Positions 21,934 through 30,474 of a stretch of DNA of 64,000 bases are shown one piece after another. A model generated the notes under the pieces. That model saw nothing but the letters and a program-made list of their open reading frames with translations. It was not told where the DNA came from and ran no database searches. Source of the stretch: Leptospira neocaledonica (GTDB lineage: Bacteria; Spirochaetota; Leptospiria; Leptospirales; Leptospiraceae); NCBI RefSeq assembly GCF_002812205.1, contig NZ_NPEA01000002.1:62001-126000 (forward strand), in the 5' to 3' direction. Made by a program: the position numbers and the translations under genes. How positions within the stretch are numbered: position 1 is the stretch's first letter; each line of letters starts with the position of its first letter.

Positions 21934-22395
21934 ATGGTCTCTAAAATAAATAAAACTGTAATTCCTTTCGGACTGGTCCTCATATTGATGGGGACATTCT
22001 TCTCAGTCGGTTGTTCTAAAAAGAAAAAAGCTCCAGCAGCGGTGGAATCCGTTTGGAAAGCGGACCAAGACGGAGTAGAGAATTCCAATGGATTCGCTTG
22101 GGTTTCCAAGTACTGTGAGAAGGTCAGACAATGTGCGGATCCTGATATGAAAACCTTGAATCCGGACTCGGAAGCCATTCTGGAAAAAAGATTAAGAAAG
22201 GATTTTTGTTTAGAAAAATTTAAAGAATCCAAAGTGTATACTTTAGCTATGCAAGAACCTAAATTGGTTATAAGTAGGACCATTTCCTGTTTGAAAACAG
22301 CAACCGAAGCAGATTGCCAATTGATCAAAAAAGGAGTTTCTGAACTTTCGGAAGATTGTAAATGGTTACAAACTTTGCAAAACTCTAAAGAATAA
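21934..22395 (+). CDS. small cysteine-containing lipoprotein
   Basis: 153 residues. The signal peptide ends in 'FFSVGC' and is followed by a lysine cluster (SKKKKAPAA). The mature part has six cysteines in a regular spread (KYCEKVRQCAD, KDFCLEKF, ISCLKTA, DCQLIKK, EDCKWL), as in helical Leptospira lipoproteins stabilised by disulfides. The function is unknown. It begins 3 nt after the MotB-like stop, so it is in the same operon. Its downstream end has two weak hairpins but no convincing terminator. Confidence 0.72.
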   Translation: MVSKINKTVIPFGLVLILMGTFFSVGCSKKKKAPAAVESVWKADQDGVENSNGFAWVSKYCEKVRQCADPDMKTLNPDSEAILEKRLRKDFCLEKFKESKVYTLAMQEPKLVISRTISCLKTATEADCQLIKKGVSELSEDCKWLQTLQNSKE

Positions 22396-22480
22396 AAATA
22401 TAAAGGTCTGATAAAAGACCCGGGTTTTAAAAACCCAACCGTGGACTAAAGATACGATCTGAAATTTTCGGAGGCGAACC

Positions 22481-23476
22481 TTGCTCAGAGGTATCAAAAG
22501 ACTGAATCGATACGAGAAAAGATTGCTCAGAATCGCAAAACTCGGCGGCAAACTTGTAAAAATCAACCAAGCAGGTTTTTCCAGGAGGACCGACGAGGGT
22601 TTTCGTTTTCCGATCTATAGTTTGGAAATAGGAACCAAAGAAGGTCTAGAAAAACATCCCGTTGGAATTACTGCGGGTGTTCATGGATTGGAAACCATAG
22701 GAATCCAGATCCTAATCGATTTTTTGGAATATATCATTAACCCAAAATCTACTGGTTTTCTTCCTGAATTAAAAAAAGGTAAATTAGGATTGGTAGTTAT
22801 TCCAATTGTGAATCCTGGAGGGGTTGCCGCAAAGACTAGGGCAAATCCTGGTGGAGTGGATCTGATGAGAAACTCGGGAATAGACGCGGAGAAACCTCTG
22901 CCTTTTTTCGGAGGTCAAAAGTTCTCTAACAAACTTCCTTATTTCAGGGGACATGGATTAGAGCCGGAGTCTCGGACACTTTCTAGAACCGTCTTCGAAA
23001 AATTCTTCCATGTAAAAGATTCTATCCTGCCCGTTTTGGATCTGCACTCAGGTTTCGGAACGGTGGATAATGTTTGGTGGCCATATGCTTATACTCATAG
23101 GCCTTGTTCCGATACTTCTTTGTATGAAAAGATTGCATCTCATTTTAAAGATCATTGTGGTCATATCAATTTTGCGTATGGTCCTCAGAGCGCGAGTTAT
23201 ACCACTCATGGAGATCTTTGGGATAAATTTTACGATCATTACCTAGAGTTGTATTCGGAACAAGAAAGTTGGAGTTCTAAATTTCTTCCTCTGACGTTAG
23301 AAGTGGGTACTTGGTCTGATATCAAAGAAGAACCTATGAAGTTATTTTCTAAAAAAGGAATCTTCAGACCTGCCGAACATAATAAGAGTGAAGTATTGAC
23401 CAGATACAGGGGTTTTTTAAGGGACTTTGTACGTTTAGGTCTTACGAAGCCGAAAGATTGGACGGAAGCTCAGTAG
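22481..23476 (+). CDS. M14-type zinc carboxypeptidase-like protein
   Basis: 331 residues from TTG 22481 with an excellent RBS (GGAGG, 6 nt). Zinc ligands of the M14 family are visible: 'GVHGLETIG' (HxxE) and 'LDLHSGFG' (second His). 'NPGGVDLMRN' matches the substrate-binding Asn-Arg region, and 'LTLEVGTWSD' supplies the catalytic Glu. There is no signal peptide, so it acts in the cytoplasm, perhaps on peptides or N-acylated amino acids as in succinylglutamate desuccinylase relatives. The substrate cannot be read from the sequence. Confidence 0.82.
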   Translation: MLRGIKRLNRYEKRLLRIAKLGGKLVKINQAGFSRRTDEGFRFPIYSLEIGTKEGLEKHPVGITAGVHGLETIGIQILIDFLEYIINPKSTGFLPELKKGKLGLVVIPIVNPGGVAAKTRANPGGVDLMRNSGIDAEKPLPFFGGQKFSNKLPYFRGHGLEPESRTLSRTVFEKFFHVKDSILPVLDLHSGFGTVDNVWWPYAYTHRPCSDTSLYEKIASHFKDHCGHINFAYGPQSASYTTHGDLWDKFYDHYLELYSEQESWSSKFLPLTLEVGTWSDIKEEPMKLFSKKGIFRPAEHNKSEVLTRYRGFLRDFVRLGLTKPKDWTEAQ

Positions 23477-23488
23477 TTCTATATTTTT

Positions 23489-24316
23489 TTAAGGAATTGA
23501 AGAAGGTCCTAACTTTTCTAAAATATCCTTGGGAGTTTCGTAAATTCCTTGGCTCTTATAAATCCAGGCAAGTCGATCCAACTCTTTTAAATGTTCTAAT
23601 ACTTTAGAATCTTCTAAATTAGGACTTTTCTTTTTTAACTTTTTCAATTCCGTAAAAAAGGAAACATTGTCTCTGTTTCGATTTAAAAGATGTCCGGACA
23701 ATCCAATACAAGGACATGCTTTGTTATTATCGATCCACATTCCGCATTCTTTGGACAAAAATTCGGACAGTTTCTTTTTGGAACGGGAAAGTTTTTGGCG
23801 AAAGTTTTCGGAACTGATATTTAAAATTTCGGCTCCTTCTTCGCTATTCATACCATAAACCGAGGATAGAACGAATACTATCCTATCTGCGGAATTTAAT
23901 TTTAATAAAACTGCATGTACACAACCGAATCGGATCTCTTCTTCCAGGATCTTATCCTCTACCTGATCTTCTAAAGAGATCGAGTTCGGTTTAGATAAAT
24001 ACTCTTGGCGTATTCTACTCAAATATACGATATTCTTAGGTCTTTTAATAGTGAGAAGGTGATTGCTTGCGATAGAATATACCCAAGTAGTAAATTTACT
24101 CTCAAATCTAAATCCGGAAAGTTTATTAGAAATTTTGAGTAAGATCTCTTGCGTTGCATCTTCCGCTTCTTGAGGATCCCATAACATTCTTAAGGAAAGA
24201 TTAAAAATATAATCCTGGATCTTTTCCAAAAGAATTTCCATCGCCCTAGGTCTTCCCTCTAGAGCGATTCGGATTGTATCCGTAAACTCGTCTTGTATCG
24301 TTACGGATTTTTCCAT
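23489..24316 (-). CDS. ECF-type RNA polymerase sigma factor with C-terminal extension
   Basis: 275 residues. Sigma region 2 is 'IFNLSLRMLWDPQEAEDATQEILLKI' with 'FESKFTTWVYSIASNHLL'. Region 4 is 'LNSADRIVFVLSSVYGMNSEEGAEILNISSENFRQKLSRSKKKL'. An extra 90 residues follow, starting 'KECGMWIDNNKACPCIGLSGH', a Cys/His cluster that could bind a metal. ECF sigmas with such tails exist and are thought to use them for self-control. The gene lies 1 nt downstream of an NTF2-fold gene. No anti-sigma gene is adjacent. Confidence 0.85.
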   Translation of the reverse strand: MEKSVTIQDEFTDTIRIALEGRPRAMEILLEKIQDYIFNLSLRMLWDPQEAEDATQEILLKISNKLSGFRFESKFTTWVYSIASNHLLTIKRPKNIVYLSRIRQEYLSKPNSISLEDQVEDKILEEEIRFGCVHAVLLKLNSADRIVFVLSSVYGMNSEEGAEILNISSENFRQKLSRSKKKLSEFLSKECGMWIDNNKACPCIGLSGHLLNRNRDNVSFFTELKKLKKKSPNLEDSKVLEHLKELDRLAWIYKSQGIYETPKDILEKLGPSSIP

Positions 24317-24317
24317 T

Positions 24318-24800
24318 CTAAGCTGTTATCCCTTTTTTCTTAAGATAATGTTCCAAATTTCTGGCGGCTTCTGATCTAACCTTTCCTTGGACTAAAGGTG
24401 ACCATCCCAAAAGAACTCCAGGAGTGCCTAAAGCCATTCTGGTCCATTTCCAGAGAGGAAATCTATCCTTTTGTTTGACTACTTTTCCGTTTTTAAATTG
24501 GAATTCGGATCGGATATGGTTTTGGACCTTTCTTCCTGTTTTTGAGAATAGATAAGTAGCTACCCAGTATGCGGTTCCTGTTTCGGCGCTAGCATTTGCC
24601 TCTACCAATTCTATCGACGCGTTTGGGTCCATTCTTTCTAAAAGCATGGACCACATTCCTGGCACTGCTCCACCCTTTAATTTAGGAAATACCGGATCTG
24701 AAAACTCAGCGTCTTGTGAATAGAAGTCTGCTATACTTGCAGAATTTCTAGAACCAAAACTTTTATAAAAATCTCTGATTTTGGCTTCGTTTGGATGCAT
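24318..24800 (-). CDS. SnoaL/NTF2-fold protein
   Basis: 160 residues. 'KIRDFYKSFGSRNSASIADFYSQDAEFSDPVFPKLKGG' is the typical opening of the SnoaL-like/NTF2 fold, and 'EFQFKNGKVVKQKDRFPLWKW' the typical C-terminal strands. Members act as small enzymes or ligand-binding domains. Some ECF sigma groups carry this fold fused at their C-terminus; here it is a separate gene placed 1 nt upstream of the ECF sigma gene, so the protein may sense a ligand for it. That link is inferred from position only. Confidence 0.75.
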   Translation of the reverse strand: MHPNEAKIRDFYKSFGSRNSASIADFYSQDAEFSDPVFPKLKGGAVPGMWSMLLERMDPNASIELVEANASAETGTAYWVATYLFSKTGRKVQNHIRSEFQFKNGKVVKQKDRFPLWKWTRMALGTPGVLLGWSPLVQGKVRSEAARNLEHYLKKKGITA

Positions 24801-24887
24801 ATTAATATCCTTTTTTGATTTCGCATATTAGGATCGAATTAACGGATTGTGTGTGACTGGATTTCGGAAGAATTTTTGCAAAAGGAT

Positions 24888-24913
24888 AAAAAAAGGCCCG
24901 CTAGAAGCGGGCC
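24888..24913 (-). terminator. strong intrinsic terminator on minus strand
   Basis: Perfect 8-bp GC stem GGCCCGCT (24895-24902) / AGCGGGCC (24906-24913), 3-nt loop, seven T on the minus strand. No minus-strand gene precedes it, which points to an RNA between it and 25144. Confidence 0.85.
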
Positions 24914-25040
24914 TGAAAATTATTCGGACAAGCGGATTAAACTCGTCCGAGGCAAGGCGAATAGAAAACGCCATCTTGGCGTTGATGTAAACTCCAGTTA
25001 ACGTATATGAGTTAAGTAATAACTCTTACTGGAGAGTAAC
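24888..25040 (-). ncRNA. candidate structured small RNA
   Basis: The 343-base gap 24801-25143 holds no gene. On the minus strand it has four hairpins in a row. The first is a long stem CTCCAGT/ACTGGAG (25028-25034 with 24992-24998) enclosing GAGTTA/TAACTC. The second is AACGCCA/TGGCGTT (24967-24983) with a 3-nt loop. The third is TCGGAC/GTCCGA (24924-24950), and the last is the terminator at 24888-24913. This looks like an independently transcribed RNA of roughly 150 nt. Start is unknown. A short ATG frame inside runs through the terminator and is not credible as a gene. Confidence 0.5.
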
Positions 25041-25041
25041 A

Positions 25042-25070
25042 TTTAGATAATATACTATATATAATCTAAA
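25042..25070. promoter_or_regulatory. 29-bp AT-rich palindrome, candidate operator
   Basis: TTTAGAT at 25042-25048 and ATCTAAA at 25064-25070 flank an AT core; 12 of 14 positions pair. It lies 73 nt upstream of the AraC-type receptor gene and at the expected start of the minus-strand RNA. Could be an operator or a promoter core for either. Confidence 0.4.
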
Positions 25071-25143
25071 ATCGTTCGGAATTATATACATGAACGTTTT
25101 TTGTTTGCAGCGAATCGAATTACAAAAAATGGTTTTTTAACGC

Positions 25144-26742
25144 ATGATCCGAATTTCGTTTTTCTTTCTCGTTCTTATTTCGAGCTTCGGTTCCATCTTC
25201 GCGAAAGAACTTCCGTTCATTCTTGAAACAAACGAACATAATAAAAACATTACACCCGAACTTTACCTTTGGGAAAAAACCGATACTGAAAGTATTCCTC
25301 CTCCTTCGAATAAAAACGACGGCTGGAAAAAAATTAGATCAAACGCCTTAAATTTCAATTTTTCCAAAAGATCGTATTGGTTAAAATTCAGAATTCGATT
25401 TCGAGAAGAAATTCGTGAAAATCTTTACTTCGTAATTAGATGGAAGGCGCATGATTTAGCTGAATTATATACCCCAAATGGGGTAACCCCATTGCAAAGA
25501 GTAGGGGATACATTATCAAAAAGTGATTGGCCTGTAAAAAATGTTCTCTATCCAACATTACTTTTGCAAGGAGAGCCTGGAGAAGAAAAAGAATTTATCG
25601 TTCGGATCAAATCCGAATCCATCATGTCATTTCCGATCGATATAATGGATGAAGCAGGTGTCCGAGCTAATCTCGCGATTGAAACAGGAGTATTTTCACT
25701 TTCTGCCTGCTTGTACGGGATGCTTATCCTAGTCGCTTTATTATATTATAGAGCAACCGAACATAAGGAATTTCTACTATATACCTGCTATGCTTTCTGT
25801 ATGGGAGCATCTTACGATGTAAATTATGGAAATGCGATAGAGCTTTTTTGGGAAGATTCACCTCTTTGGGCCGAAAAAGTAAATTATTTTTTCTTTAATG
25901 TGGGAGGGCTCTTCGGGTTTCAATTTATCCGAAAATTTTTGGAAACGGAAACGTTTTTGCCTTGGGTGGATCGAATCTTATTCTTTTTCGCGGTAGTTCT
26001 TGGCCTTACACTTCCACTCATTTTTATGATGGATACAATAGCGTATCTGACCCTGATCAACGAGATCATATACTCCATTTCTATACCGATGATACTGATT
26101 TCCGGGATCTATCTGAGAGGACGGGGAAATCGCAAATTAAACCTGTTTTTGGTCTCCTGGGGAATGTATATGACCTTAGGGTATATTAGTATTTTTTACT
26201 ATATGGGATTTTTGGAATACGGCTTTTTTACCGTATATTCGGTGCCTTTGTTCTTCCCGGCGGACCTTCTTATTCTTCTTTATAATATTATTCAAAAATA
26301 CTCCCAGAATCTGGAGGAGAAGAATAGTCTTCTCGAAACATTGAGAGGTTTTATAAATAAACCTAGATATGCTCGTTCAAAGATCTCAGGTCTAGACGTG
26401 GATGAATCTTTAAATGCTCTCGAAACTTTGATGAACACGGAGAAATTGTTTGCAGAGGAAGAAGTTACCATCCAAATGCTGGCTTCTAAGATCGGTCTCA
26501 GTACTCACCAATTATCTGAACTTCTAAATTCTAGGCTCGGAATGGGCTTCGCGGCTTATTTGAATTCTAAAAGGATAGAAGAAGCGAAACTCCTTCTGAA
26601 AAACGATACCGAAGATAATATTCTGAATATTGCATTTGCAGTAGGTTTCGGCTCTAAAACGTCTTTTAATGTGGAGTTTAAGAAGGCGACCGGGCTAACT
26701 CCAAAACAATACAAAAGTTTCGTTCAGAAAGTCATTTCATAA
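25144..26742 (+). CDS. 7TM receptor (7TMR-DISM) fused to AraC DNA-binding domain
   Basis: 532 residues. A signal peptide (SFFFLVLISSFGSIFA) is followed by an extracytoplasmic 7TMR-DISMED2-like domain (about 30-170, 'RSYWLKFRIRF...LYFVIRWKAHDLAELYTPNG'). Seven membrane spans come next (about 185-390), then a short linker and an AraC helix-turn-helix pair (about 430-530, 'IQMLASKIGLSTHQLSELLNSRLG' and 'ILNIAFAVGFGSKTSFNVEFKKATGLTPKQYK'). This reads as a one-component regulator that binds a carbohydrate-like ligand outside and DNA inside. Its target is unknown; the palindrome just upstream is a candidate. It converges on the aminotransferase gene with a 6-nt overlap. Confidence 0.88.
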   Translation: MIRISFFFLVLISSFGSIFAKELPFILETNEHNKNITPELYLWEKTDTESIPPPSNKNDGWKKIRSNALNFNFSKRSYWLKFRIRFREEIRENLYFVIRWKAHDLAELYTPNGVTPLQRVGDTLSKSDWPVKNVLYPTLLLQGEPGEEKEFIVRIKSESIMSFPIDIMDEAGVRANLAIETGVFSLSACLYGMLILVALLYYRATEHKEFLLYTCYAFCMGASYDVNYGNAIELFWEDSPLWAEKVNYFFFNVGGLFGFQFIRKFLETETFLPWVDRILFFFAVVLGLTLPLIFMMDTIAYLTLINEIIYSISIPMILISGIYLRGRGNRKLNLFLVSWGMYMTLGYISIFYYMGFLEYGFFTVYSVPLFFPADLLILLYNIIQKYSQNLEEKNSLLETLRGFINKPRYARSKISGLDVDESLNALETLMNTEKLFAEEEVTIQMLASKIGLSTHQLSELLNSRLGMGFAAYLNSKRIEEAKLLLKNDTEDNILNIAFAVGFGSKTSFNVEFKKATGLTPKQYKSFVQKVIS

Positions 26743-27918
26743 GAACGTTGAGATTTTTTCCAGTCCTGACTGGAATAATTCAGTTTCAGAAATTAAACTG
26801 ATCACTATACTTCCTGAATCTTCTTCGAATCCGAATATGGATCCGGGGTGAACTAGCACTTTCTCTTTTTCTAATAATCTAAAAGAGAATTCCTTGTCAT
26901 TTAAGAAAGATTCAGACCGTAATACTGCGTACCATCCTCCTTTGGGAGAAGTGTATCCAATCCCCGTATGAGAAGAATGAAAATTTTCCAGAATCTGAAG
27001 ATTTCTACGGATTCTTCTGAGTATCTGGCTTTGGATCATATTTCTCCATTGGAATAACTCAGGAAGAGCAAGTTGGATTGGAGTTCCTACAGAAAGGTAT
27101 GTATCCGAAATGATTTCTAATCGTTCTTTACATTCTTTTTTCCAGTTTGTAGGACCTCCAACATGGATCCACGAAAGTTTCATCTGAGGAAGCGCGAGTA
27201 TCTTTGAGATTCCGTTTACTACAAAAATGGGAAAATCGGTATGAAAGAAATCAAATTGGTTCTGATTTTCTTCGTGTAAATAATCTGAAAAGACTTCATC
27301 TAAAATCAAGGTTATCTTTTTGGTTTTAGAAATGACTTTCAGTTTTTCGAATTCTTCGGAAGTAAGAAGACTTCCAGTCGGATTATTAGGAGAAACTAAA
27401 AATAGGATTTTAGTCTTGTTTGTGATTTTAGATCCTAAGTCTTCAAAATCTATTTTCCAACTGTCGTTCTGATCCAGCTTATATGAATTAAATTCTACTC
27501 CATCCAGCAACGACAAAAATTCAAAGAGCGGGTACCCGGGAGAAGGGATGAGAACTTCTTCGCCCGGATTACATAATAATTTTATTAAATAAGAATATGC
27601 TTCGGAAGAGGAAGAAGTTAAGAATAGGTCCTCTTCCGAAATATTATAACCTTTTTCTTTATAATAGCCTACGATGGATTTTCGAGCATTTAACATTCCT
27701 TTTGGATTTGGATCATATTCCATACTTTCGGGCTTTTCTATAGAATGTAATATGGCTTCTCTTGGATAAACTAAGCCAACTTTTGTAGGATTAGAAACAG
27801 TTAGGTCGATCCAATCCTGTTCCGATCTTTTAAAAGATTCCAGGAGAGAATATAGATCATTCTCTCCTGGAATAAACTCGAATCTATCGCTAAAACGAGG
27901 AGTGTTTTCCGAATTCAT
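26737..27918 (-). CDS. class I/II pyridoxal-phosphate aminotransferase
   Basis: 393 residues. 'SPNNPTGSLL' and 'LILDEVFSDY' are typical of fold-type I aminotransferases. The PLP-binding lysine is in 'NGISKILALPQMKLSW', and 'GGWYAVLR' and 'VLVHPGSIFGF' form the substrate side. Sequence alone does not give the amino donor or acceptor. The stop overlaps the stop of the convergent receptor gene by 6 nt, and the DUF2905 gene begins 10 nt upstream on the same strand. Confidence 0.88.
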   Translation of the reverse strand: MNSENTPRFSDRFEFIPGENDLYSLLESFKRSEQDWIDLTVSNPTKVGLVYPREAILHSIEKPESMEYDPNPKGMLNARKSIVGYYKEKGYNISEEDLFLTSSSSEAYSYLIKLLCNPGEEVLIPSPGYPLFEFLSLLDGVEFNSYKLDQNDSWKIDFEDLGSKITNKTKILFLVSPNNPTGSLLTSEEFEKLKVISKTKKITLILDEVFSDYLHEENQNQFDFFHTDFPIFVVNGISKILALPQMKLSWIHVGGPTNWKKECKERLEIISDTYLSVGTPIQLALPELFQWRNMIQSQILRRIRRNLQILENFHSSHTGIGYTSPKGGWYAVLRSESFLNDKEFSFRLLEKEKVLVHPGSIFGFEEDSGSIVISLISETELFQSGLEKISTFL

Positions 27919-27927
27919 ACGTTTTTC

Positions 27928-28158
27928 TTAATGTATAAATCTGTTCCAGAGATACAGAAGAAGGGAAAGTCCAATGCTGATCAGAATAGAAGTTGCGAAA
28001 GGAAAATAGAATCTGAAATTTTCTCTTTCGATCTTGAAATCCCCGGGTAAATTTCCGAGAGAAGAGATAAATGGAAGTTTGGAGCCGAAAACGATTATGG
28101 CTCCGATAATCAGGAAGAATGCTCCGATCCAAAGAAATGTTTTACCTAGCGGTTCCAT
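27928..28158 (-). CDS. DUF2905 small membrane protein
   Basis: 76 residues with two membrane spans (LWIGAFFLIIGAIIVFG and FATSILISIGLSLLLYL). They are separated by 'LPFISSLGNLPGDFKIERENFRFYFP', which is the conserved centre of DUF2905. Function unknown. It lies 24 nt downstream of tRNA-Ser and 10 nt upstream of the aminotransferase gene. Confidence 0.85.
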   Translation of the reverse strand: MEPLGKTFLWIGAFFLIIGAIIVFGSKLPFISSLGNLPGDFKIERENFRFYFPFATSILISIGLSLLLYLWNRFIH

Positions 28159-28182
28159 ATTAGGTCCACTGGAAACAAGAAC

Positions 28183-28272
<90 letters not shown>

Positions 28273-28352
28273 GGTTCTTGGTTGCGATTACGATGTTTTT
28301 CCAAGTAGCGGTCCGGTCAAGGAGATTCGATCCAAAAGTACCGAGATAGAAT

Positions 28353-29906
28353 TCAGGACTTCTGTTCTGCAATAAATTGGGCCGCTCTTTTAGAGAATGC
28401 CATAATTGTATAGCTCGGGTCCACGGAAACCGCTGTAGGAAATACACTGGAATCGCTTACATATAAATTCGAAATTCCATGTACCTTATGTTTCCAATCC
28501 ACAACCGAAGTTTTAGGATCCAGTCCCATTCTGCAGCCACCTGCAGGATGAGGAGCGGCCATTGCCATTGAAGCAGGTGTTAATGGAAGAGAATCAACAA
28601 CACCAATTTCCTCAGGTTTAGTTAGGACGGTTCTTTTTAGATCCGGAAGGATGACCTTGTATGCACCTGCTTTAAAGTTCAATGTAACTTGTTTGCGAAT
28701 ACAGTCTTTCAGTATCTCTTTAGTGAGTGGTCCAAAGCTGTATTGGACTTCTCTTTTTCCGCCGGACTTAACTTCTATTCTACCTAGCTCGGTATCCGGA
28801 TCGTCAATCCAACCTATTGTACCTCCGAGTTTAGGAAGCTCTTTCATGATCTCGAAATGTTCTGCTCCGAATCCTGGTACCAAGGCACCAATCGCGCCGG
28901 GTTGCAATTGATTGGCCATGATGAGATAGCCACCCTCTCTATAAGTGCCTCCCGCATAACGTGCCAATCTAAATTCTTCCACTCCATATGCAGAAGGAAT
29001 ATTTCTCCATTGGATGATCGGTTCTTTATACAACGCATGAACGAAAGGAGATGGATTGATCGCTAAAAATTCTCCTAAAGCGGGTAACTTTCTTTTTAAT
29101 CCGTTTTTAAGAAGAAAGGTAGAGCTCCCGAAACCTCCAGCTGCGACTACAACTGTGTCCGCTTTAAAACGCAATTTTACTTCGGATTCTTTTTGAGAAG
29201 GTCTGTCTATCACAACCGCCTCTAATCCGACTACCTTGTCTCCTTCAAATTCCAATTCTAATGCCTTAGTGTCTGCATAAAGATCAGCGCCCAAAGCCAT
29301 TGCCATGGGAATATGCGTGATTAGTTGACTTTGTTTTGCTCCGAACATACAGCCTTGCATACAATGTCCGGATTTTTGACAGTTCTTTCTTGCTTGAGGA
29401 ACCGGGTTGCCTTCCCATCCTAATTCTTTGGAAGCTTTACGAACCAACTGGTTCATTCTATTATAATTTTCTTCTTTCGCAGGATGTACGTTTAGTGTGT
29501 CGTCTAACTCTTTCCAGAAGGGTTCCAGATCTTCTGCGCCATGACCTAAAACACCGAATTTATCCTTCCAAAGTTCTAATCTGTCTTTAGGTGTCCTATA
29601 ACTGTCCGCCCAATAATGAACGGAAGCGCCACCTACGTTTTTTCCATAAACTATATTTACTGTTCCATCCGCAGTGGTGGCCATATTTCTTTCTGCGGAA
29701 ACTTTACCCGCCATATTCAATTCATGATTATCGAATGATCCGGTATGATAGTAACCCCCTTCTTCGATTAAGGTTACCTTCTTCCCCGCCTTTGCTAGTT
29801 CATAAGCGACGGTAGCACCTCCACAACCGGTTCCGATTACTAAAACTTCTGTCCGGATCTCTTTGGATTCGCCCAAATTTTTCCATTCGTAAATTTTACC
29901 CGACAT
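28353..29906 (-). CDS. GMC-family FAD oxidoreductase
   Basis: 517 residues. FAD-binding 'VLVIGTGCGGATVAYELAKAG' (about 20-40), 'GKNVGGASVHYW', a cysteine patch 'CQKSGHCMQGCMFGAKQS', and the C-terminal GMC region with active-site His in 'HPAGGCRMG' and 'VDPSYTIMAFSKRAA'. It overlaps the Tat-signal gene upstream by 11 nt. GMC enzymes oxidise alcohols or sugars. In gluconate and related dehydrogenases a small Tat-signal subunit carries the flavoprotein across the membrane, and the pair here has that arrangement. Substrate unknown; no cytochrome subunit is adjacent. Confidence 0.85.
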   Translation of the reverse strand: MSGKIYEWKNLGESKEIRTEVLVIGTGCGGATVAYELAKAGKKVTLIEEGGYYHTGSFDNHELNMAGKVSAERNMATTADGTVNIVYGKNVGGASVHYWADSYRTPKDRLELWKDKFGVLGHGAEDLEPFWKELDDTLNVHPAKEENYNRMNQLVRKASKELGWEGNPVPQARKNCQKSGHCMQGCMFGAKQSQLITHIPMAMALGADLYADTKALELEFEGDKVVGLEAVVIDRPSQKESEVKLRFKADTVVVAAGGFGSSTFLLKNGLKRKLPALGEFLAINPSPFVHALYKEPIIQWRNIPSAYGVEEFRLARYAGGTYREGGYLIMANQLQPGAIGALVPGFGAEHFEIMKELPKLGGTIGWIDDPDTELGRIEVKSGGKREVQYSFGPLTKEILKDCIRKQVTLNFKAGAYKVILPDLKRTVLTKPEEIGVVDSLPLTPASMAMAAPHPAGGCRMGLDPKTSVVDWKHKVHGISNLYVSDSSVFPTAVSVDPSYTIMAFSKRAAQFIAEQKS

Positions 29907-30474
29907 CGGAACCTCCTACTAGTTTGCGATAATAGATCCTGGATTCACTTAATTTTTCGGGAGGATTTAAGAAAGGTCCGTCATACGAAATCGCTTTGAA
30001 TGTAGACTCGTGTCCGTAGTACATTAAAAAAATAGGCATTCTTAAATTGGCCCAAACGGCTCTTACAGTCTCTGAGTCGGATTGATTCAATTCCGATAAG
30101 AACTTTCTTCTGGATTCCAAAGAAAGTTTGGAGAATCTGGAAAACTTCCAATGGAATAAGGGAAGATATTCTAAAACCAATATTAAAGTTTTGAAATCGT
30201 CGGATAAGAATGGATCTACGAAATAAAATTCCTCATCCAATCTTTCTAGTACTTTAGCTTCTTTGTATGTTGGAGCGCTAGTAGCTTCAGGTAAGATAGC
30301 TTCCGATAAGGCGGCTAGAGTCTCAAGTTCGGATTCGGAGAAGAATAATACTTTAGGTAATTGTCTGGAAGATCTATTTAAGATACAAATGGATCCCCCA
30401 AGTACTAGAGCTCCTGACCCGGCGAGTCCTAGTCTCAAGAATGTTCTACGGGAAAACTGTGGGGCTGACGCCAT
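29896..30474 (-). CDS. Tat-signal partner subunit, gluconate 2-dehydrogenase subunit 3-like
   Basis: 192 residues. A canonical twin-arginine signal 'SRRTFLRLGLAGSGALVLGG' opens the protein. The mature part has 'FFSESELETLAALSEAILPEATSAPTYKEAKVLERLDEEF', the mark of the gluconate 2-dehydrogenase subunit 3 family. It is the first gene of the pair with the GMC flavoprotein (11-nt overlap). The likely task is export of the folded flavoprotein to the periplasm. The ferredoxin gene on the other strand starts 104 nt away. Confidence 0.82.
   Translation of the reverse strand: MASAPQFSRRTFLRLGLAGSGALVLGGSICILNRSSRQLPKVLFFSESELETLAALSEAILPEATSAPTYKEAKVLERLDEEFYFVDPFLSDDFKTLILVLEYLPLFHWKFSRFSKLSLESRRKFLSELNQSDSETVRAVWANLRMPIFLMYYGHESTFKAISYDGPFLNPPEKLSESRIYYRKLVGGSDVG

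Noticed and set aside
22405..22436. Hairpins after the small lipoprotein as a terminator
   Set aside because: Stems are 5 bp (GGTCT/AGACC) or simple GGGTTTT/AAAACCC-type symmetry without a T-run; not convincing.
24888..24976. Short peptide frame (MAFSIRLASDEF...) within the candidate RNA
   Set aside because: It continues through the terminator stem and poly-U, and has no RBS.
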